From assembly GCA_964522605.1 (NCBI GenBank), contig CAZFWV010000006.1:1-57477 (forward strand): a stretch of 57,477 nt of DNA. Reading direction: 5' to 3'. The position numbers and the translations under genes were made by a program. How positions within the stretch are numbered: the stretch's first letter is position 1; each line of letters starts with the position of its first letter. Shown piece by piece: positions 42,949-51,716 of the stretch. A model generated the notes under the pieces. That model did not search any database, was not told the DNA's origin, and worked only from the letters and a program-made list of their open reading frames with translations. This DNA is from CAVZLD01 sp964522605 (GTDB lineage: Bacteria; Planctomycetota; Planctomycetia; Pirellulales; Pirellulaceae).

Positions 42949-43701
42949 ATGGCTCTGATCGAATTGCGCGATGTCCGAAAGACGTACCGTCGGGGCGAAA
43001 TCGAAGTCCACGCCCTAGCCGGGGTCACGCTCGATTTGGCCCAGGGGGAATACGTCGCGCTCATCGGTGCCTCCGGCTCGGGCAAGAGCACCTTGATGAA
43101 TACGCTGGGGTGCCTCGACCGCCCGACAAGCGGAAGCTACGTTCTCGCCGGACAAGAAGTTACGAGCCTGTCGCAGGATGCGCGCGCCCGATTACGGAAT
43201 GAGCGGATCGGCTTTGTATTCCAGAATTTCAACCTGCTGAATCGCACATCCGCCTTGGAGAACGTCGAACTGCCCCTGCTGTATGGACATCATATCAGTC
43301 CACGGGCGCGGCGTCGCCGGGCGATGGAGTTGCTCGACCGAGTTGGTTTAACGGATCGGATCGACCACCACCCCGCTCAGTTGTCCGGTGGGCAGCAGCA
43401 GCGCGTCGCCATCGCTCGGGCGCTGGTCAATAAGCCGTCCATCATTCTCGCGGATGAGCCGACCGGGAATCTGGATTCGCGGACGAGTGCCGAGATCATC
43501 CGATTGTTCTGGGATTTGAATCAAAATGAGGGCATCACGGTGATCCTCGTCACGCATGATCCCGGCGTGGCCGCCTACGGTCGTCGGACGATTACCTTGC
43601 GGGACGGACAAGTGGTGAAGGACGAGACGGGCGAGTCGGAATCCGGAGAGTCGCCGCAATCGGACCCGTCGGATGGAACGCCTGCCCAACAGTCGGACTG
43701 A
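42949..43701 (+). CDS. ABC ATPase of LolD/MacB type
   Basis: 250 residues. Walker A GASGSGKSTLMNTLGCLDRPTSG, Q-loop FVFQNFNLLNRTSALENVELPLLY, signature LSGGQQQRVAIARALVNKP and Walker B IILADEPTGNLDSRTS, exactly the MacB/LolD group. It has a Ser/Glu-rich tail after residue 220. No permease is adjacent; the matching FtsX/MacB-type permease and MacA-like adaptor lie at 54150-56706 on the other strand, and the TolC-like channel is the next gene. Confidence 0.93.
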   Translation: MALIELRDVRKTYRRGEIEVHALAGVTLDLAQGEYVALIGASGSGKSTLMNTLGCLDRPTSGSYVLAGQEVTSLSQDARARLRNERIGFVFQNFNLLNRTSALENVELPLLYGHHISPRARRRRAMELLDRVGLTDRIDHHPAQLSGGQQQRVAIARALVNKPSIILADEPTGNLDSRTSAEIIRLFWDLNQNEGITVILVTHDPGVAAYGRRTITLRDGQVVKDETGESESGESPQSDPSDGTPAQQSD

Positions 43702-43751
43702 CGGAGATTTCGGCAACGCACCATCGCCGATCGGCCGAACCTGAATAAGTG

Positions 43752-45680
43752 ATGTTCGCGACAGGATGGAGCCTGCGGAGTTCTCTTTCGGGGTGCGTGC
43801 TCACCCTCTGCTGCGTAAGCCTTTGCGCTCAGGAAACCTGTATCGGCGTTTTTCCCGGATCGCGTCAGATCGACGTTCGTGATCCTGCACGCCTGCCTCA
43901 GGCCCATCTGCCGGCGGGGCTTCCGCCGCCAACGGTCGATTCCAACGTCCCCCGCGAACCCCAGCTGATTACGCTGGATCAGGCGATACGCGAATCGCTC
44001 ACGCAGTCGGAAGTCGTTCGAGTCTTGTCCGGTTCGGTCCCCGTCAGCAGCGGCCGGACGTTATACGACCCCGCGATTGCGAATACGCGAATTGACGTCG
44101 AGAAATCGCGTTTCGATCCAACGCTTGACACGCGTCACGATTTCCTGCGCAACGAGACGCCTTTTGCCCGACTCGACCCATTGGATCCTCGGCGGGCGTT
44201 CATTGATGGCTTGCGAAATGATCAGTACGACATGACGCTGGGAGTCACCAAGCAGAGCGTAACGGGTGGCACGGCCAGTCTGCGCGTCGACACCGATTGG
44301 CTGCGACAGCGGCCCGGTCCGACTCTTCTCGATCCCCAATCCCGCCCCTCGCTGACGTTCGGACTGAATCAACCGCTGCTTCAGGGAGCCGGTCGCTCCG
44401 TTAACGAGGTGCCGATCGTCCTCGCCCGCATTGATACGGAGCGGTCCTTCTTCCAACTCAAAGGCGGTCTGCAGCAAATGGTGCGGCAGGTGATTCAGGC
44501 TTACTGGGACTTGATTTCCGCCCGGACATCGCTCTGGGCGGTTGAGCAGCAGGTCAAGCAGGCGGAATTCGCGGTGCAACTGGAGACCGCTCGAAAAGCG
44601 ACCGGGATCTCCACACAAGGTCAGCTAGCCCAGGCGCAACTGGCCTTGGCCAATTTCCAGGCCAACCGGATTGCTGCCCAGGGATTGGTACTCGACCGCG
44701 AAGCCGCACTGCGCGCGATCCTCTCCATCCCGCCGTCCGGGACCAAACAGCTCGTTCCGGCAACTCCACCGGTGACGGATGAATTGGTCTTTGATTGGGA
44801 GCAGTTGGTTGCGCTCTCGGAACAGAATCGTCCCGACCTGATCGAACTAAAACTGGTGTTGGAAGCGGACTATCAGCAGTTGCTGCTGTCACGAAATCAG
44901 GCCTTACCGCAGCTCGATGCGAATCTGCTCTATCGTTGGAACGGCTTGGAAGGGGAAATCCCAACGGGTGAGGATCTTCGATCAGATCCCGGAGCCTTCA
45001 CCGACTGGCAACTTGGTGTCAATTTTTCCGTGCCGCTGGGATTGCGTGGCCCCCGCGCTTTTTTGCGCCAACAGGAGCTGATTCTGGCGCGAGATCGAGC
45101 GAACCTCGACTTAGCGTTGTTGCAGATCGTGCATGAACTGGCCTCCGCACTACGGCGGTTGGAACAGGATTATCAGCAGTATCAGGCCTTTCGTACGACG
45201 CGGGCCGCGGCCACGGATAACCTGCGGCAGCAGTTTGCCGGGTTTCGCACGGGTCGACTCGAGTTCATTAATGTCCTGGAGGCGATCACGAGTTGGGGGA
45301 ATGCCGTACGTTCGGAAGCACAGACGCTGACCCAGTACAATTCGGATCTCGTCGCCCTGGAAAGCCTGACCGGCACGATTCTCGAGGCGCACGGAATTCG
45401 ACTGTACGAAGAGCGCTACAGTTCAATCGGACCCCTCGGGTTGCTCGGACACGAAGCCTGTTACCCACGTCTTCTGCGGCCGCAGCCCAACGTCGATCGC
45501 TATCCCGGGGGGGACGAACCCGCCGAGTCCTTTTTCGATCTCACGACGCCCGACTACCTGTTGCGGGAGGATCGCGAACGATTACGTGAGCGATTGCGGG
45601 AAGAGTTCCCTGAAGACTTGCCTTCGCCTTCCGATATCAATCCGCCGCTGCTGCGGCGTCTGCCGACCGACGGTCTGTAA
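43752..45680 (+). CDS. TolC-family outer membrane efflux protein
   Basis: 642 residues, longer than E. coli TolC. Signal peptide (WSLRSSLSGCVLTLCCVSLCAQ), then two outer-membrane-efflux repeats: ITLDQAIRESLTQS and, after a planctomycete-type N-terminal extension of about 100 residues, SLTFGLNQPLLQGAGRSVNEV, AYWDLISARTSLWAVEQQVKQAEFAVQL and WQLGVNFSVPLGLRGPRAFLRQQEL. The C-terminus carries a roughly 80-residue Glu/Pro-rich tail. It would form the outer-membrane exit duct. Start ATG 43752; GTG three bases before is also possible. Confidence 0.9.
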   Translation: MFATGWSLRSSLSGCVLTLCCVSLCAQETCIGVFPGSRQIDVRDPARLPQAHLPAGLPPPTVDSNVPREPQLITLDQAIRESLTQSEVVRVLSGSVPVSSGRTLYDPAIANTRIDVEKSRFDPTLDTRHDFLRNETPFARLDPLDPRRAFIDGLRNDQYDMTLGVTKQSVTGGTASLRVDTDWLRQRPGPTLLDPQSRPSLTFGLNQPLLQGAGRSVNEVPIVLARIDTERSFFQLKGGLQQMVRQVIQAYWDLISARTSLWAVEQQVKQAEFAVQLETARKATGISTQGQLAQAQLALANFQANRIAAQGLVLDREAALRAILSIPPSGTKQLVPATPPVTDELVFDWEQLVALSEQNRPDLIELKLVLEADYQQLLLSRNQALPQLDANLLYRWNGLEGEIPTGEDLRSDPGAFTDWQLGVNFSVPLGLRGPRAFLRQQELILARDRANLDLALLQIVHELASALRRLEQDYQQYQAFRTTRAAATDNLRQQFAGFRTGRLEFINVLEAITSWGNAVRSEAQTLTQYNSDLVALESLTGTILEAHGIRLYEERYSSIGPLGLLGHEACYPRLLRPQPNVDRYPGGDEPAESFFDLTTPDYLLREDRERLRERLREEFPEDLPSPSDINPPLLRRLPTDGL

Positions 45681-45707
45681 ACTCCGGCGCTGTAAAGATT
45701 TCCTCGT

Positions 45708-45730
45708 AGGACGGATTGGCAATCCGTTCG
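45708..45730. repeat. REP-like hairpin, copy 1 (GGACGGATTG)
   Basis: AGGACGGATTGGCAATCCGT followed by TCG, a near-perfect inverted repeat with a G-T pair. Core shared with the copy at 45828-45850. Confidence 0.6.
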
Positions 45731-45827
45731 TTGCGGCACGAGACGCGGATCGCGACGTCGTGGACAGACATCACGAATCGTGCGGTCTGGCCACAGGCGA
45801 TGACTTCGGTTTCGCGTCGGCATTTCA

Positions 45828-45855
45828 AGGACGGATTGACAATCCGTCCTACTTT
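45828..45855. repeat. REP-like hairpin, copy 2, possible bidirectional terminator
   Basis: AGGACGGATT (45828-45837), GAC, AATCCGTCCT (45841-45850), a perfect 10-bp stem, followed by ACTTTTT. It lies between the convergent TolC-like and GT2 genes and could end the TolC transcript. Confidence 0.6.
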
Positions 45856-45863
45856 TTACGCAA

Positions 45864-46835
45864 CTAAGGTGTAAACGTGGCGCGATTGCTCTGATCTGTC
45901 GTTGGCAGCCGACGACAGACGTCCGTCCAGATGTCATACCATTCGTAAGGACGTGTGTGGGGTTGTTTTCTTCCGATGTGTTCTCGCGTCCAGGAGACGA
46001 ATCGGCCCAGAGTCCACAGCAGATTTGCCGATACGAGTCCGAACCAACCGTAGTGTTTCCGGAAGTATCGACTCCGCGCGGCGTAGTAATACTGCGGGCG
46101 GCGTCGCAAGGTGGCAACGCGATTACTGATTTGAGAACTGGCACCCAGGTAATGCAGGACGCGAACCTCGGGCCAATAGAGGATCTGCCAACCGGCTGCG
46201 CGCGCGCGTCGACAGTAATCGGCATCCTCGTAGTACATGAAGAAGCCTTCATCAAGCAGGCCGATCTGCTGAATCACCGCCCGCCGAATCAGCACGCAAG
46301 CAAACCCGATCCAGTCGGCGCAAACCGGATGCTCAAATGGGCCCCGCGGCACGTTGAATGGTGCCAGGAGACGAGTAATGGGACCCGTGGCCGCGGAATT
46401 CAGTAGCTCGCTGACGGGATGATGGTCCCGAAAGCAACTCCCCGACCACTGCCCGTCCTCTTCCTCAAAACTGGGGCCGATGATGCCTGCCTCGGGGTGC
46501 TCTTGGCCAGCCTGCAGCAGGCGATCGATCGCGCCGCGCGGGACGACCGTGTCGCTGTTCAGCAGCAAATAGTATTCGGCGTCGGTCTCGCGCAGCGCGA
46601 GGTTATTCCCCGCAGCGAAACCGCCGTTGACCGGTGATCGTCGCACGGCGGCCCATTCCGTCCAGTTCCGAGTCTGAATCGTCTGCTCGATCTGGTCGGC
46701 AGAGCCATCCTCGGAATGGTTGTCCACGACGATAACCTGGTCGCGACCCACTTCGGCCTGACCCTCCAATGAGGCCAGGCATGCGATCGTCAAGTCAGGC
46801 GTGCGGTAGTTCAGGATGACGATCGCCAGACGCAT
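45864..46835 (-). CDS. GT2-family glycosyltransferase (WbbL-like)
   Basis: 323 residues. GT-A fold: AIVILNYRTPDLTIACLASLEGQ, VVDNHSEDGSADQIE, GGFAAGNNLALRETDAEYYLLLNSDTVVP (DxD-type NSD metal site), VCADWIGFACVLIRRAVIQQIGLLDEGFFMYYEDADYCRRARAAGWQILYWPEVRVLHYLGASS. Resembles rhamnosyltransferases of the WbbL group. GAGG stands nine bases before ATG 46833-46835. It overlaps the dual-hydrolase gene by 41 bases and is the last gene of the cluster. Acts on a membrane-bound glycan; sugar unknown. Confidence 0.9.
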   Translation of the reverse strand: MRLAIVILNYRTPDLTIACLASLEGQAEVGRDQVIVVDNHSEDGSADQIEQTIQTRNWTEWAAVRRSPVNGGFAAGNNLALRETDAEYYLLLNSDTVVPRGAIDRLLQAGQEHPEAGIIGPSFEEEDGQWSGSCFRDHHPVSELLNSAATGPITRLLAPFNVPRGPFEHPVCADWIGFACVLIRRAVIQQIGLLDEGFFMYYEDADYCRRARAAGWQILYWPEVRVLHYLGASSQISNRVATLRRRPQYYYAARSRYFRKHYGWFGLVSANLLWTLGRFVSWTREHIGRKQPHTRPYEWYDIWTDVCRRLPTTDQSNRATFTP

Positions 46836-48732
46836 CAAGTGCGACCTCTTGGGACGGAAGGAAACTCTGTTCCAGCCACTCGAGGACCACGTGTGTCAGC
46901 TCGGCGGAGTGGGCGGGTTGGAGAAAATCGTGGTCTGCTCCCGGAACGACTCGTTCTACAACGTCGGGTGATTCGTCCACGTGAAGTGCCGAGCGCACTT
47001 GTTGGAAGAACTCGGCGTTATCCGTTGTTCCGAATGCAAACAGCACGGGGATCTTTCGCTTACAGCTTTGCTTCACGGAACTCGCGAGCGGCAGGTTGGC
47101 AATCTCGCCCAGGCGATCCGTCAGCAATCGCTCGTCCAGATCCGGCTCGGCTCGCTGCCGAAACGGCTTGGCAGCTGCCATTCGTAACGACCGAAGATGG
47201 AGTCGAAAATCGGCGCGAAGCGTCAGCAGCTTCCGCCATGCCGCGGGGGAAAAAAGCTTCTCGCGATATCGCCACAACGGTTGTCCGTCACGCTGAGCCG
47301 GGTGGCGGGAGTAAACAAGTGGTAGTTCGACCAGGCCCGCGCCGACGACCCGCGGGTCCGTTGCCGCAAGCCAGCCCGCGGTGACTGCTCCTCCGCAAAC
47401 ACCCAACAAGATGATGCGGCGGGCGCCCTGTGTTCGCTCGAGCCAGTCGATTGCGGCGCGCGTATCGGGAACATGGCCGCCGTTCTCGACCGCGAGAAAC
47501 AAGTCCGCGCCCGTCGTGTATTCCAGCATTCCCCCACTGTGGCCCAAGCCGCGTGCATCAAACCGCAAGGCAGACCATCCGGCGCGTGCCAACGATCGCC
47601 CGAGGGACGTGTACAGCTGATTCCAGCCACTCCGCAGATTCATCCCCTGGGGTGGCAAAACAACCACCGGGCGTTGCGTGTCTCCGCACGCGGGTCGGTG
47701 CAGGATTCCAGTGCAGCGGATCCGCTCGACCTCGAACTGCACGGGCAGTTCCTCACCATCATCGGATGACATCGAGTGGCAGTCGTGGCGATCACTTGCC
47801 GCTTGGCCAGCAGCGTGCAGAAGAGTCGGCTGATCGCTGGTCATGAAATCGGGGCGATTTGCCTCGGCATCAGTCTGCAGGTGGGACTGCAGCCAGGTCG
47901 CCGACGGCTCAAACAACTCCTGGGGTAGGATGCGACCGGCGTAGTCCAGCACGAGCGAGCCGAACCAGATCGGCGGGCCGGCGACCACGATCAGCTTGGT
48001 GGGACAGCGGTCTGCGAGTTCTTTTCCCCATTTGGTCAGTTGAGGGCTGGCCGACGTGGCGTTCGTTTTGCGGATTTGGGCCAACATTGTGGGCTGTGAG
48101 AGGGATTCGCAGGATTTCGCCAAATCGAGTTGCTCGAGGGATTGCACGAGTTTCTTCGAGATGGGTCTTCCCTCGAAGATCACCGTCTGTCCGTCCGAGA
48201 TCTGCTGGCGGATGTCGGCGCGAGTCATCCGCTGCGCGCTCTTTTGTGCCATGTTCTTGGCCAGCAGGGCACGGAAAAGGTCATCGAGGTATCGAGTTCC
48301 CTGAAGAACGGGTTCCCAGAGCAGAAGTGGGCCCTCACGCCCCTCGTCAATCCAGACCTCTGCAGCCAGTGCCGCTCCGAGACGCAGTCCCGTTAAACCG
48401 CCACAGGGTACGCCCGCCCGTTGTTCCAGGATCTGCATCGCGCGCCGAATGTCGTCGGCGAAATCGTTGAGATCCAATTCGGCAAACTGGCCGCCGCTAT
48501 CCCCATGGCCGCGGTAATCGAAGTGCAATACGTGGAATCCAAGGTTGGCCAAAGTACGCGCCCATTCGGCGAGCATGCGGTGCGAAAAGTCAAATTCATG
48601 GGCGATCGGCGGACAGAGCACGATGCCGCATCCGAGTGCGGGCACCGACGCTTTGGGCGCGTGCAGAACGGCGAAATTTGGCTCGGCGGCGTCTCCGAAG
48701 AAGAAGGCCTCTTCCATTTCGTCTCGTCCCAT
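46795..48732 (-). CDS. fusion of two alpha/beta-hydrolase domains resembling exosortase-A-associated hydrolases 2 and 1
   Basis: 645 residues, no signal peptide. The first domain (about 1-290) has IVLCPPIAHEFDFSHRMLAEWARTLANLGFHVLHFDYRGHGDSGG and GLTGLRLGAALA: the usual nucleophile position is Arg, as in exosortase-A-associated hydrolase 2. The second (about 335-630) has CTGILHRPAC, SLARAGWSALRFDARGLGHSGG and LLGVCGGAVTA, with Cys at the nucleophile position, as in hydrolase 1, plus ADHDFLQP with the catalytic His. In exosortase loci the two are normally separate genes. Start uncertain: ATG 48732 has AAAGG; GTG 48783 and ATG 48717 are alternatives. Located 150 bases after the NadE-like gene. 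Confidence 0.8.
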   Translation of the reverse strand: MGRDEMEEAFFFGDAAEPNFAVLHAPKASVPALGCGIVLCPPIAHEFDFSHRMLAEWARTLANLGFHVLHFDYRGHGDSGGQFAELDLNDFADDIRRAMQILEQRAGVPCGGLTGLRLGAALAAEVWIDEGREGPLLLWEPVLQGTRYLDDLFRALLAKNMAQKSAQRMTRADIRQQISDGQTVIFEGRPISKKLVQSLEQLDLAKSCESLSQPTMLAQIRKTNATSASPQLTKWGKELADRCPTKLIVVAGPPIWFGSLVLDYAGRILPQELFEPSATWLQSHLQTDAEANRPDFMTSDQPTLLHAAGQAASDRHDCHSMSSDDGEELPVQFEVERIRCTGILHRPACGDTQRPVVVLPPQGMNLRSGWNQLYTSLGRSLARAGWSALRFDARGLGHSGGMLEYTTGADLFLAVENGGHVPDTRAAIDWLERTQGARRIILLGVCGGAVTAGWLAATDPRVVGAGLVELPLVYSRHPAQRDGQPLWRYREKLFSPAAWRKLLTLRADFRLHLRSLRMAAAKPFRQRAEPDLDERLLTDRLGEIANLPLASSVKQSCKRKIPVLFAFGTTDNAEFFQQVRSALHVDESPDVVERVVPGADHDFLQPAHSAELTHVVLEWLEQSFLPSQEVALDASGDRHPELPHA

Positions 48733-48882
48733 GGTGCCGGACCTTTGGCTTCCATTGACCGCGCGAAGGGGCGGCTCAAACACAAGTTCCCCGTTTCAAG
48801 TCGAGCCTCGCCCTCCCGGAATCGCCGAAGTTCTTCTTGCGTCATCCCTGAGGGGCAATGCGCTCGGCGGACCCGTGCGCGC

Positions 48883-49878
48883 CTACTCGCCTGACGAGCA
48901 GACGGGTTCGATGAGTTGGGGCGTCAGATGCAGGTAACGCGTGGTCCGCCGTTTCTGGTCGATATCACGAAACACACGCTGTACTTCGTCCGGTCGCAGC
49001 CCGATCGCGGCCGCCACGGCCTCCGCGGGTACATTCTGGTTGCGGGCATAAAGGCAAAGATCGAGTTTATCGTAGGGCAGCGAGAAGTAGAACTCCTCCT
49101 GCGTCTGCGCCATGGGATAGGTGTCGGTGGTGGGCAGTTGTTCACAAATCGCGGAGGGGATGCCGAGATACTCTGCCAGTTGATAGACCTGGGTTTTGTA
49201 CAGGTGGGCAATTGGCTTGACGTCCGCGGCTCCGTCGCCCAGCTTGACGAAAAACCCCTGATCGTATTCCAGTCGGTTCGGTGTTCCGATGACCGCATAA
49301 TTCAGTCGATCGGCGCGGTAATACTCGAGCATCTTGCGCACACGCTGCTTGAAATTACTCGCGGCAACCACGGCCAGGTAGGCATCGTGGGGCAGGCGAG
49401 CCTCCTGCGTTCGACCGTCCGGTGCCTCAACGATCACGGAAAAAACGCGCAGCTGACCTTCCTGATTCAGCTCCGGGAGCGCGATCTTACACTTATAGCC
49501 CGGTCCATATTCCGGAATTACGCTGCGAATCGCCTCGTCGCGCAACGGATAACAACCGACCGATTCAAGGATCGGCGTGATGTCTTGCTCGATGCTGGGG
49601 ATCCCGAGATGATCCACCACAGTGCGGCTCAGCTGTCGTGTGGACGCAGAGGATTCTCGTTCGGGAAGGAGCAGTCCGATGACGCGGCTCTTTCCCAGAG
49701 CGTGCGTGCATAACGCGGCGACGACGCTGCTGTCGACGCCACCCGAAATCGCAACGACGGCTCCGCGACGGCGCAAGTCACGACTCAGGAGCTGACGCAG
49801 CCGTTCGCCAATCCGCTCTACTTCGAGCTCGGGGTTCAGGCGGAGGTTTTCACTCGAGAAAGTTGATGTGTCAGGCAT
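48883..49878 (-). CDS. NadE-like ammonia-dependent amide synthase
   Basis: 331 residues. PP-loop ATP pyrophosphatase: VVAISGGVDSSVVAALC, LLLPERESSAST, NFKQRVRKMLEYYRADRLNYAVIGTPNRLEYDQGFFVKLGDGAADVKPIAHLYKTQVYQLAEYLGIP and LPTTDTYPMAQTQEEFYFSLPYDKLDLCL all belong to the NAD synthetase family. No glutaminase domain, so free or channelled ammonia is used. A non-standard insert of about 55 residues (PELNQEGQLRVFSVIVEAPDGRTQ...) lies mid-protein. Its ATG lies within the end of the acyl-ligase gene (8-base overlap), so it is probably a pathway enzyme here rather than the housekeeping NAD synthetase; that is inference. Confidence 0.85.
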   Translation of the reverse strand: MPDTSTFSSENLRLNPELEVERIGERLRQLLSRDLRRRGAVVAISGGVDSSVVAALCTHALGKSRVIGLLLPERESSASTRQLSRTVVDHLGIPSIEQDITPILESVGCYPLRDEAIRSVIPEYGPGYKCKIALPELNQEGQLRVFSVIVEAPDGRTQEARLPHDAYLAVVAASNFKQRVRKMLEYYRADRLNYAVIGTPNRLEYDQGFFVKLGDGAADVKPIAHLYKTQVYQLAEYLGIPSAICEQLPTTDTYPMAQTQEEFYFSLPYDKLDLCLYARNQNVPAEAVAAAIGLRPDEVQRVFRDIDQKRRTTRYLHLTPQLIEPVCSSGE

Positions 49879-51433
49879 GATGGGCTGCTGCTTCCGCTTC
49901 CAACGTTCGGCGGTCAATCTTGCCGACGGCAGTTCGCGGCAAGTCGGTTCGAATTTCGACATGAGTCGGGACCATGAAGCTCTCCAGGTGTCGCGCACAA
50001 TGGGCCTTGACGGCCGCAGCGTCCAGTTTCACGCCGTCTCGTGCGGTGACAAACGCCTTGATTGCCTGACCTAGCACGGGATCCTTGACGCCGACCACGG
50101 CAACTTCCACGACACCGTCGAGCCGATGAATGACTTCTTCCACTTCACGGGGGCTGACCTTTTCACCTCGCGACTTGATGATGTCATCGGTGCGGCCAAC
50201 AAAATAGAGATATCCGTCCTCGTCACAGCGGAACAGATCGCCCGTGTGAAGGATTCGTTGGTAGGGCAGAACATCCGGCTTCAGTACGCGGGCGGAGGCC
50301 TCCGGATCACGCCAATAGCCGAGCATCACGTGGGAACCGCGAACCACAAGTTGCCCGACTTCGTCCGGCTTGGCTCGTTCACCGTTCTCGTTGATGACGT
50401 ACGCCTGCGTGTTCGGCATCGCCTTGCCCACCGATCCGGGGCGCGAATCGATTTCTTCCGGTGGAAGGTAGGCAACTCGTTTGCATTCGGTCAGACCGTA
50501 CATCGAAAAAATCTGTAACTCGGGCAGACGCCGGCGAAGCTCGAGTATGTGCTGGATCGGTAGCGCAGCACCCGTGTTCGTCACGTATCGGAGTGCGGAA
50601 AGATCATAGGGACTGAGGTCCACACGCAGCAGGATTGCCAGCAGCGTGGGAACGAGTGGGAATCCATTCACTTTCTCCTGCACCAGCCGCTGTAAAATCG
50701 CGGCGGGATAAGCAAAGGAACGTTCGAGCACCAGCGTCGACCCCATCTTCACGGTCATCAGCCACTGGTACAGTCCGTAATCGAATGACAAGGGGAGCGC
50801 ACACAAGACAATTTCGTCGGATTGCCATCGCAGGTAGGTCGAAATCGACGTTGCGGCGGCGACCATATTCGCATGCGTCATCATCACGCCCTTCGGGCTT
50901 CCTGTCGAACCCGAAGTGTAGATCAGAGCAGCCAAATCGATGTCAATCCGCGAACAGTGGGGTGCCTGATTCGCGGCTGGATCGGATGGCAGATTCGAAC
51001 GATTCCAAACCGTCTTTTCCGTTGCGCTCGATTCTGGCTGATCACGATCCACAACGTAGATCAAGTCCAAGGCGGAGAGACGAGCTGTCAATGCGGTCGA
51101 GCTTGCGAGTTTTCGCTGGTCGGTGATCAGCGCGCGCGCGTTCGCGTCGTCCAACACGTAGGCCAGCTTTTCCGGCTTGGTCGTGGGGTGAAGGACGACA
51201 AAAACCGCTCCGGCTTTCAACACAGCAAAAAGAGCAATGGCGGCGTCACTCGAGTTGTCCAGATGAATCACGACTCGGTCGCCCGGTTCGACTCCGCCCG
51301 ATCGGAGCAGGTGAGCGAGTCGGTTGGCCTGCTCGTCCAGTTGCCGATAGGTCCATCGTTGCTGATCGCAGATCAAACCAACTTTATCCGGTGTTCCGGC
51401 CGCGTTCTGTTCAAGAAAGGACTGCAACAGCAC
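49871..51433 (-). CDS. AMP-forming acyl-CoA/acyl-ACP ligase (exosortase-A-associated type)
   Basis: 520 residues, full ANL-superfamily enzyme: AALIYTSGSTGSPKGVMMTHANM (P-loop), FSMYGLTECKRVAYLPP, ILHTGDLFRCDEDGYLYFVGRTDDIIKSRGEKVSPREVEEV and the catalytic lysine in LPRTAVGKIDRRTLE. It adenylates a carboxylate and loads it onto CoA or, more likely here, the carrier protein encoded one base upstream (TAA-C-GTG junction; the GTG start uses GAGGA inside the ACP end). The TECKRVAYLPPE stretch fits the acyl-CoA ligases of exosortase-A loci as I remember them. Substrate unknown. Confidence 0.92.
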   Translation of the reverse strand: MLLQSFLEQNAAGTPDKVGLICDQQRWTYRQLDEQANRLAHLLRSGGVEPGDRVVIHLDNSSDAAIALFAVLKAGAVFVVLHPTTKPEKLAYVLDDANARALITDQRKLASSTALTARLSALDLIYVVDRDQPESSATEKTVWNRSNLPSDPAANQAPHCSRIDIDLAALIYTSGSTGSPKGVMMTHANMVAAATSISTYLRWQSDEIVLCALPLSFDYGLYQWLMTVKMGSTLVLERSFAYPAAILQRLVQEKVNGFPLVPTLLAILLRVDLSPYDLSALRYVTNTGAALPIQHILELRRRLPELQIFSMYGLTECKRVAYLPPEEIDSRPGSVGKAMPNTQAYVINENGERAKPDEVGQLVVRGSHVMLGYWRDPEASARVLKPDVLPYQRILHTGDLFRCDEDGYLYFVGRTDDIIKSRGEKVSPREVEEVIHRLDGVVEVAVVGVKDPVLGQAIKAFVTARDGVKLDAAAVKAHCARHLESFMVPTHVEIRTDLPRTAVGKIDRRTLEAEAAAHHA

Positions 51434-51434
51434 G

Positions 51435-51716
51435 TTACTGATCCTCGTTTTCTGTTTGTTTCCTTCGGACGAAATCGCTCAGTCTGCGCAGCGAATCCAA
51501 GTTCTCCGGCACCAGTTCCGTATCTTCGACGCGCACCTCGAAACGTTCTTCTAAGAAAGAGACCAGTTCGAGCACTCCCGTGGAGTCAATCACTCCCGTC
51601 TCGAGTAACGAGGCATCCTCGTCCGGAACGGCGGACGTTTGTCCAAACAGGAAATTTTCGACAACGAAATTGCGGATTTCGTCGGCGATGAGATCAGCTT
51701 GCGTGGATTCGCTCAT
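51435..51716 (-). CDS. acyl carrier protein
   Basis: 93 residues, four-helix carrier domain with the phosphopantetheine serine in ETGVIDSTGVLELVSFLEERFEV (residue about 45). Acidic, normal length. Overlaps the amidotransferase gene by 23 bases and abuts the ligase gene, so stoichiometric production is likely. GGAAAG precedes the ATG. It differs from a fatty-acid ACP (which has DSLD), so it serves a dedicated pathway. Confidence 0.92.
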   Translation of the reverse strand: MSESTQADLIADEIRNFVVENFLFGQTSAVPDEDASLLETGVIDSTGVLELVSFLEERFEVRVEDTELVPENLDSLRRLSDFVRRKQTENEDQ

